DNA of 15,000 bases from Penaeus vannamei (lineage: Eukaryota > Arthropoda > Malacostraca > Decapoda > Penaeidae). The DNA lies in contig NC_091574.1 of assembly GCF_042767895.1 (NCBI RefSeq), positions 2,602,583-2,617,582 on the forward strand, in the 5' to 3' direction. The notes beneath the pieces are model-generated. The model was given only the letters and a program-made list of their open reading frames with translations, was not told the DNA's origin and did not search any database. Of the stretch, positions 8,758 through 15,000 are shown one piece after another; position 1 is the first letter of the stretch, and every line of letters begins with the position of its first letter. Made by a program: the position numbers and the translations under genes.

Positions 8758-11664
8758 AACTACTGCTGCTTGAAGAACTACTGCTACTGCTCGAGGAACT
8801 ACTGCTACTGCTCGAGGAACTACTGCTACTGCTTGAGGAACTACTGCTACTGCTCGAGGAGCTGCTACTGCTCGAGGAGCTGCTACTGCTCGAGGAGCTG
8901 CTACTGCTCGAGGAGCTGCTACTGCTCGAGGAGCTGCTACTGCTTGACGAGCTGCTACTGCTCGAAGAGCTGCTAATGCTCGAGGAACTGCTACTGCTCG
9001 AGGAACTGCTACTACTACTCGAGGAGCTGCTACTGCTTGAGCTGCTACTGCTTGAGGAACTACTGCTACTGCTCGAGGAGCTGCTACTGCTTGACGAACT
9101 ACTGCTCGAGGAGCTGCTACTGTTCGAGGAACTGCTACTGCTTGAGGAACTACTGCTACTGCTTGAGGAACTACTGCTACTGCTTGAGGAACTGCTACTG
9201 CTTGAGCTGCTACTGCTTGAGGAACTGCTACTGCTTGAGGAGCTGCTACTGCTTGAGGAACTGCTACTGCTCGAGGAACTGCTACTGCTCGAGGAGCTGC
9301 TACTGCTTGAGGAACTGCTACTACTGCTCGAGGAGCTGCTACTGCTTGAGCTGCTACTGCTTGAGGAACTACTGCTACTGCTTGAGGAACTGCTACTACT
9401 GCTCGAGGAGCTGCTACTGCTTGAGGAACTGCTACTACTGCTCGACGAACTGCTACTACTGCTCGAGGAGCTGCTACTGCTCGAGGAGCTGCTACTGCTG
9501 CTCGAGGAGCTGCTACTGCTGCTCGAGGAGCTGCTACTGCTGCTCGAGGAGCTGCTACTGCTGCTCGAGGAGCTGCTACTGCTGCTCGAGGAGCTGCTAC
9601 TGCTGCTCGAGGAGCTGCTACTGCTGCTCGAGGAGCTGCTACTGCTGCTCGAGGAGCTGCTACTGCTGCTCGAGGAGCTGCTACTGCTGCTCGAGGAGCT
9701 GCTACTGCTGCTCGAGGAGCTGCTACTGCTGCTCGAGGAGCTGCTACTGCTGCTCGAGGAGCTGCTACTGCTGCTCGAGGAGCTGCTACTGCTGCTCGAG
9801 GAGCTGCTACTGCTGCTCGAGGAGCTGCTACTGCTGCTCGAGGAGCTGCTACTGCTGCTCGAGGAGCTGCTACTGCTGCTCGAGGAGCTGCTACTGCTGC
9901 TCGAGGAGCTGCTACTGCTGCTCGAGGAGCTGCTACTGCTGCTCGAGGTGCTGCTACTGCTGCTCGAGGAGCTGCTACTGCTGCTCGAGGAGCTGCTACT
10001 GCTGCTCGAGGAGCTGCTACTGCTGCTCGAGGAGCTGCTACTGCTGCTCGAGGAGCTGCTACTGCTGCTCGAGGAGCTGCTACTGCTGCTCGAGGAGCTG
10101 CTACTGCTGCTCGAGGAGCTGCTACTGCTACTCGAGGAGCTGCTACTGCTGCTCGAGGAGCTGCTACTGCTGCTCGAGGAGCTGCTACTGCTGCTCGAGG
10201 AGCTGCTACTGCTGCTCGAGGAGCTGCTACTGCTGCTCGAGGAGCTGCTACTGCTGCTCGAGGAGCTGCTACTGCTGCTCGAGGAGCTGCTACTGCTGCT
10301 CGAGGAGCTGCTACTGCTGCTCGAGGAGCTGCTACTGCTCGAGGAGCTGCTACTGCTTGAGGAACTGCTACTACTTGAGCTGCTACTGCTTGAGGAACTA
10401 CTGCTACTGCTTGAGCTGCTACTGCTTGAGGAACTGCTACTGCTTGAGCTGCTACTGCTGGAGGAACTGCTACTGCTTGAGCTGCTACTGCTCGAGGAGC
10501 TGCTACTGCTGCTCGAGGAGCTGCTACTGCTGCTCGAGGAGCTGCTACTGCTGCTCGAGGAGCTGCTACTGCTGCTCGAGGAGCTGCTACTGCTGCTCGA
10601 GGAGCTGCTACTGCTGCTCGAGGAGCTGCTACTGCTGCTCGAGGAGCTGCTACTGCTGCTCGAGGAGCTGCTACTGCTGCTCGAGGAGCTGCTACTGCTG
10701 CTCGAGGAGCTGCTACTGCTGCTCGAGGAGCTGCTACTGCTGCTCGAGGAGCTGCTACTGCTGCTCGAGGAGCTGCTACTGCTGCTCGAGGAGCTGCTAC
10801 TGCTGCTCGAGGAGCTGCTACTGCTGCTCGAGGAGCTGCTACTGCTGCTCGAGGAGCTGCTACTGCTGCTCGAGGAGCTGCTACTGCTGCTCGAGGAGCT
10901 GCTACTGCTGCTCGAGGAGCTGCTACTGCTGCTCGAGGAGCTGCTACTGCTGCTCGAGGAGCTGCTACTGCTGCTCGAGGAGCTGCTACTGCTGCTCGAG
11001 GAGCTGCTACTGCTGCTCGAGGAGCTGCTACTGCTGCTCGAGGAGCTGCTACTGCTGCTCGAGGAGCTGCTACTGCTGCTCGAGGAGCTGCTACTGCTGC
11101 TCGAGGAGCTGCTACTGCTGCTCGAGGAGCTGCTACTGCTGCTTGAGGAGCTGCTACTGCTCGAGGAACTACTGCATGAGGAGCTGCTGCTGCTTGAGCT
11201 GCAACTGCTCGAGGAACTGCTACTGCTTGACGAACTACTACTACTTGAGGAGCTGCTACTGCTCGAGGAACTACTACTTGAGGAGCTGCTACTGCTCGAG
11301 GAGCTGCTACTGCTCGAAGAACTGCTGCTGCTTGAGGAACTACTACTGCTTGAGGAACTACTACTTGAGGAGCTGCTACTGCTCGAGGAACTGCTGCTGC
11401 TTGAGGAGCTGCTACTGCTCGAGGAACTGCTACTGCTTGAGGAACTGCTACTACTTGAGGAGCTGCTGCTGCTTGAGGAACTACTGCTACTGCTCGAGCT
11501 GCTGCTGCTTGAGGAACTACTGCTACTACTCGAGCTGCTGCTGCTTGAAGAGCTGCTACTGCTTGAGGAACTACTACTGCTTGAGGAACTACTACTGCTT
11601 GAGGAACTACTACTGCTCGATGAGCTGCTACTGCTAGAGGAGGAGCTGCTACTGCTTGAGGAAC
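8758..11664 (-). CDS. Exon D: giant polyserine exon (969 codons)
   Basis: A 2,907-bp exon. The acceptor is GACAATCATTTTAG before 11664, and the donor is GTAAGA at 8757-8752 after a final T. All 969 codons are serine except about five scattered residues (one Ile, one Asn, one Thr, two Cys). The core consists of 21-bp units, seven serine codons each, in two nearly uniform arrays separated by older, mixed 18- and 21-bp units. The final T joins GT of exon E to give TGT (Cys). No stop or frameshift interrupts the frame despite the tandem repetition. The opposite strand is also open here as a Leu/Glu repeat. I take it as a by-product because splice sites and phase fit only the minus strand. Confidence 0.7.
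9480..10335 (-). repeat. Near-perfect 21-bp minisatellite array 1 (exon D)
   Basis: About 40 copies of a 21-bp unit (plus strand CTGCTCGAGGAGCTGCTACTG) with only rare changes, such as GAGGTGC near 9950 and GCTACTCGAG near 10129. Each unit encodes seven serines on the minus strand and contains one CTCGAG. Confidence 0.9.
10491..11150 (-). repeat. Near-perfect 21-bp minisatellite array 2 (exon D)
   Basis: About 31 copies of the same 21-bp unit as array 1. The two arrays are separated by about 150 bp of mixed 18-bp and shorter units containing TTGAGC variants, so the pair could reflect one array split or duplicated. Confidence 0.9.
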
Positions 11665-11831
11665 CTAAAATGATTGTCACATGTCTCTTTCAGTAAGCTA
11701 CATAGTTTGACTATATGCTATCGTGTGATATGTTTCATATACTTAACCCTAGTAAGATATATCATAGAAACAATGATGGTAATTATTAAAGACAATAGTG
11801 ACAATGTGTGTGTGTGTGTGTGTGTATGTGT

Positions 11832-11874
<43 letters not shown>

Positions 11875-11976
11875 TGTGTGTGTGTGTGTGTGTGAAGTGC
11901 ATTCCTGGTGCTCCGACGTATGTTATCTTTGTGCATTATCTAATACTTATTTTTAAAATAACTATTTTCCTCTTAC
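11665..11976 (-). other. Intron C-D
   Basis: About 310 bp. It holds the exon D acceptor flank (TTACTGAAAGAG to TTTTAG), the interrupted (GT)n tract and the exon C donor flank. Confidence 0.6.
11805..11894. repeat. Interrupted (GT)n microsatellite
   Basis: TG dinucleotides with occasional TA or GA interruptions inside intron C-D. Confidence 0.95.
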
Positions 11977-12081
11977 TACTACTGCTACTTGAAGAGCTAC
12001 TGCTGCTGCTGCTTGAAGAACTGCTACTACTTGAGGAGCTACTACTACTTGAGGAACTGCTACTGCTTGAACTCGACGAAC
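11977..12081 (-). CDS. Exon C: short polyserine exon
   Basis: A 105-bp exon, 35 codons, all serine, phase 1-1. The acceptor is CCAATTATTTTAG before 12081, preceded by CACTGAAAGAG, a possible branch-point region. The donor is GTAAGA at 11976-11971. It belongs to the C to I exon family by its acceptor flank. Its donor flank carries the family motif (GTCGGAGCACC), but this is displaced by about 35 bp of AT-rich sequence next to the donor. Confidence 0.7.
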
Positions 12082-12976
12082 CTAAAATAATTGGCATTTT
12101 TCTCTTTCAGTGAGACGACACATTATGACTAAAGAAGATAATAACGAAAATAATTTATATGGGGACAGGCTCCTGTGACTTAGATCAAAGAATGCCCCTC
12201 TGTTTCTTGTGCTTCTAGTAGGGAAAAGTACGGGTTACCGTCACAAAAACTGACAGTGCGGGATTTGAACTCGGGGCAGCGCTATCAGTCTTTCGGAGAG
12301 GTGCAACTGTGCTCATTTGTCAGATGTCCAGAGGTGACCTTGTTTTGCTCGGTGCGGGTGCCATGCCAAGTTCCTCGTTGGCAGTCTTAGTTATATTTGA
12401 TTCCACGTGGATCTGGTGAGGTGCTTCACTTTAAATCAAGGTGCGATGTCCACATATATTTCTATAGCAGACATGGGGGCCTTCCTTTCTGCTACTCATC
12501 ATAAGGGTGCCACAAATGTGCTAAGGTTTAAAGTAATGAAATACAATAAACCCAACATAATAGAAGTTTGCTGATATAAAGGATACGGGGGCGTGGCGTG
12601 CATGTGCATTTTTTGGCTTTGTATTGTGCATATATACACATATATCTATGAATATGTGTACAGTGTATGTATGTATTTGCAGATATACTTAAAACCATAT
12701 AATGGTATGTCTGGAAGATATGCAGGTAATGATGAATGGTTTTCATGCCCTACATAGGTGTTAGAAATAGAACTCAATTGAAATTTTGACCAAATATCTC
12801 TTGCTGTAGTTCACAATAAATAGTAAAATATGTGGGAAAAAATAGTATTTGAAGGCTGAAGACAGACAACCTGGCACATGGGACACACAACTTGGAACTC
12901 CCATCACCAAAGGTTGTATGTCGCTGTTGCCCTAAACCACTGCAGATTCTATGTTGAGAAAATGAAGAGTACTTAC
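12082..12976 (-). other. Intron B-C
   Basis: About 895 bp. It contains the SINE-like fragment at about 12180-12330, a short TA/CA-rich patch near 12630-12660, and no convincing exon. The minus frame stays open for some 67 codons beyond the exon B donor. Confidence 0.6.
12180..12330 (-). mobile_element. tRNA-like SINE fragment (tentative)
   Basis: On the minus strand, GAGTTCAAATCCC (12272-12260) matches a Pol III B box of the tRNA T-arm type. GAGCACAGTTGCACC, about 27 bases upstream (around 12300-12314), resembles an A box. This pairing and order are typical of tRNA-derived SINEs. No poly-A or simple-repeat tail or target-site duplication was identified, so the ends are approximate. Confidence 0.45.
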
Positions 12977-13051
12977 TGCTGGAACTGCTGCTACTTGAGG
13001 AACTACTGCTGCTTGAGGAACTGCTGCTGCTTGAAGAACTACTGCTGCTTG
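12977..13051 (-). CDS. Exon B: short polyserine exon
   Basis: A 75-bp exon. The acceptor GGGTTTTTCAG ends just before 13051 and the donor GTAAGTAC begins at 12976. Its first two bases, CA, complete the T left by exon A as TCA (Ser), and its last base A pairs with GT of exon C as AGT (Ser). All 25 codons are serine (AGC, AGT, TCC, TCA, TCT). Its acceptor is unlike those of exons C to I, so it is not a recent copy of that exon family, and it gives independent evidence for minus-strand splicing. Confidence 0.7.
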
Positions 13052-13492
13052 CTGAAAAACCCAAGTTACATGTTTAGGTTATAGATTTGTTTCGTAGGTA
13101 AAGTATGGAGCTTTGGGTATTTGGATATTCCTGTAAAAAAATAAAAAAATTAAAAATCTTAAATACGTGGGCAAGGACAGCCATTCCAAAAAAATATCTA
13201 CAGTTGAGGCTATCACACGCATCTACAACTACTAGGCTTATGAAGGAAAACCAGTTCTCAAAGAGAAGCATGACATGCAAAGCAGAGATAAGGAAAAAAC
13301 ACTACATAGATTGGTAGGCAGTTAAAAGTTAAACCTTGGTGCAAAAGATTATGCATTTGTGAGGACAGTACCCAAGTACCCAGGACCTGTTGAGTAGAGA
13401 TTTCTGTTATTTCTTCTTGATTAAAAAAAATAATAATAAATAAATAAATAAAAAATAAAAGGTCCACAAAAATCATCATAATTTATACTTAC
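13052..13492 (-). other. Intron A-B
   Basis: About 440 bp between the strong GTAAGT donor of exon A and the TTTTTCAG acceptor of exon B. It includes an A-rich TAAA/ATAA tract at about 13422-13459. Short open frames on both strands lack any supporting feature. Confidence 0.6.
13422..13459. repeat. A-rich (TAAA)n tract
   Basis: A run of AATAATAAATAAATAAATA type sequence just inside intron A-B. Confidence 0.8.
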
Positions 13493-14696
13493 ACGAACTG
13501 CTTGAACTTGAACTACTAGAGCTACTGGAACTGCTTGAGCTGGAACTGCTTGAGCTAGAACTACTCGAACTTGAGCTGCTTGAACTCGAACTACTGGAAC
13601 TGCTTGAACTTGAACTGCTGGAACTTGAACTTGAGCTGCTTGAGCTAGAACTACTTGAACTGCTTGAGCTGGAACTACTAGAACTTGAACTGCTTGAACT
13701 AGAACTACTGGAACTGGAACTACTCGAGCTAGAACTACTTGAACTTGAACTGCTTGAGCTAGAGCTGCTTGAACTTGAACTGCTCGAGCTGGAACTAGAA
13801 CTGCTTGAACTTGAACTACTTGAACTGCTGGAACTGCTTGAGGAAATGCTTTCACTTGAGCAAGAACTAGAGCTGCTGGAACTGGAGCTGCTTGAAGAGG
13901 ATGAATAGGACTCACTGGAACTGCTTGAACTGGAACTTGATGACGAACTTGAGCTAAAGCTGCTGCTGCTGCTGCTAGACTCACACAGGCAGTCTAGGCT
14001 GCTACTGAAGCTGCTACTACTTGGCTCACAAAGACAATCTAAGCTGCTACTGAAGCTGCTACTACTTGGTTCACAAAGGCAGTCTATGCTGCTACTGAAA
14101 CTACTGCTACTTGGTTCACAAAGGCAATCCAAGCTGCTACTGAAGCTGCTACTGGATGGCTCACAAAGGCAGTCGGGCTCATAGAAGGAAGATGAGCTCG
14201 ACTCCTCACACAGACAATCTATACCTGAGGAACTGCTGCTGATGCTTTCACACAAACAGTCATAGGGTTCGGTGGCAATGGCTGCCGAAGAAGAGTGGCA
14301 GTAACAGTCCTCCTCCATTGATGACGGGAGTGAAGACGAGAAGCAATAACAATCTTCAGAGAAGGACGAGAAGACGTTTGCAGATGACGGCATGAACGAG
14401 GGCGATACCGGCGCATTTCGGCAATTTCCGATCATGCTGTCCCAACTCTCGGGCCACCAGGGAGCGGGGAACACGTCGTCGCAGGAGAAGCCCGTGGAGG
14501 AGCTTGAAGTCACCGTCGTCGACATCCCGTTCCTCATGTCATTGTCCCAGTTCTTCTTCCCCGCTCGCTGACAGTCCAGGCCGACAAGGGAGCCCGTGAC
14601 TTGTGGGGAAACGGAGTATCGGAGTTTGGCAACACAGCGGAGTGGGGGTCCGTTGTCAATACTCTTGTAAAATACGACATCATCTTCGTGAACAGG
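13493..14696 (-). CDS. Exon A: unique N-side region, DCxC modules, then polyserine
   Basis: Internal exon of an unrecognised minus-strand gene. A pyrimidine-rich acceptor (TTCTTCTTCCATCCTTCCAG) precedes 14696, and a strong donor GTAAGT follows 13493. The frame starts in phase 0 with residues PVHEDDVVFYKSIDNG and is open to the donor (401 codons plus one base). The first ATG, at 14537, is residue 54, so it is not needed as a start. Residues 1 to about 110 are ordinary protein with scattered Cys and a Trp-rich stretch (FPAPWWPESWDS). From about 115 to 240 lie nine DCxC motifs, two DCYC then seven DCLC. The last ones are spaced by 15-residue units of the type DCLCEPSSSSFSSSL. The remainder is polyserine with a few Glu, Tyr, Cys and Phe. 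No signal peptide or start lies in the window. I recognise no known domain. A secreted Cys/Ser-rich protein is plausible but is inference. Confidence 0.75.
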
Positions 14697-15000
14697 CTGG
14701 AAGGATGGAAGAAGAAAAAATATAATTATTTGTTTATTTATTTTTATTTATTTATCTATTTACTTTTGTGGAGGGTTAAGGATATTGGATGAGATGCATA
14801 GTAAGATTGATAGAGGTAATGATATTAAAGATGGTAAATAGAGTCATGGTTATTACTGTGAGTGAGTTGTGCTGATTTATGAAAGTTGGCAGAAACTATA
14901 ATCTCTCTAAGAAAGATAAAGCATGTATCTAACTATTTTCATACAAGCTTTCTATTAACATATCAAATTACAATCTGGGACTGAAATCTAAACCACAACA
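14697..15000 (-). other. Intron upstream of exon A (partial)
   Basis: It begins with the pyrimidine-rich acceptor on the minus strand. A TTTATT-rich tract lies at about 14725-14765. The rest is AT-rich with no visible exon, so earlier exons lie beyond the right edge. Confidence 0.55.

Noticed and set aside
9037..11637. Plus-strand Cys/Tyr/Ser/Arg repeat frame (CYCSRS type), also at 5005-5868 and 5884-7740
   Set aside because: It is the third open register of the same minisatellite, with no independent start, splice or unique sequence. It is a by-product of a repeat lacking stop triplets in this register.
8758..11664. CRISPR-like array of regular repeats
   Set aside because: Units are contiguous, 18 to 21 bp, with no unique spacers, and the setting is eukaryotic coding sequence.
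8706..11696. A 996-codon plus-strand frame of Leu/Glu heptads, with similar frames at 1434-2903 and 5880-7484
   Set aside because: Leucine content is extreme. No coherent plus-strand splice or start context is seen across copies. The frame in exon E is broken by a stop. The minus strand has consistent donors, acceptors and phase. Kept only as a finding about overlapping frames.
11674..11936. Open frames of Val/Cys or Thr/His repeats across the GT microsatellite
   Set aside because: They are translations of a dinucleotide repeat, and dinucleotide runs are open in several frames by default.
12528..12746. Minus-strand open frame of 72 codons in intron B-C
   Set aside because: Low-complexity AT-rich composition and no fitting splice sites or recognisable protein.
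13074..13317. Short open frames on both strands in intron A-B
   Set aside because: Their length is as expected by chance, no motif is visible, and they lie within a well-delimited intron.
14535..14537. ATG at 14537 as the gene start
   Set aside because: The frame remains open upstream to a strong splice acceptor at 14697-14698, so this is an internal Met.

Overview
The window is eukaryotic DNA, most likely from an invertebrate animal. It has spliced exons with GTAAG donors and YAG acceptors, long dinucleotide microsatellites ((TA)n, (TC)n, (GT)n) in introns, a tRNA-like SINE fragment, and no bacterial gene layout. The microsatellite load resembles decapod crustacean (penaeid-type) or cephalopod genomes. 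That is an impression, not a demonstrated assignment.

Almost the whole window reads as one large minus-strand gene, entering from the right edge and leaving at the left edge, so neither its start nor its end is present. I place nine consecutive exons in transcription order: A 14696-13493, B 13051-12977, C 12081-11977, D 11664-8758, E 7470-4573, F 4100-4035, G 3665-3441, H 2871-1414, I 859-689. Exon A starts in phase 0 and ends in phase 1. Every later exon is phase 1-1 with a length divisible by three (75, 105, 2907, 2898, 66, 225, 1458, 171 bp). The joined reading frame has about 3,036 codons and I see no stop in it.

Exon A begins with about 110 residues of ordinary, non-repetitive protein. 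It then has nine short DCYC/DCLC motifs separated by Ser-rich spacers, and then runs into polyserine. Exons B to I are almost entirely serine, about 2,635 codons using a mixture of AGC, AGT, TCA, TCC and TCG. D and E each encode about 970 residues that are nearly pure polyserine. E carries Cys at regular intervals, and H carries Ile or Phe about once per six residues.

The exons look like a family made by duplication. Exons C to I share an acceptor-side flank (about 30 bp ending ATTATTTTAG) and a degenerate donor-side flank (GTAAGA, then a motif like ACACGCTGAAGCAC). Inside the exons, 18-bp and 21-bp minisatellites and higher-order repeats of 75, 144 and 276 bp have expanded the tract.

The introns hold microsatellites, a roughly 105-bp repeated block at 8426-8640, an 11-bp inverted repeat, and a SINE-like fragment at about 12180-12330. 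The function is unknown. A Ser-, Cys-motif and acidic-rich protein of this kind could be a secreted matrix, mucin-like or phosphoserine-rich adhesive or mineral-binding protein, but that is inference. The main caution is that the opposite strand is also open over long stretches (a Leu/Glu repeat frame). Splice signals, phase consistency and the unique part of exon A make me prefer the minus strand.
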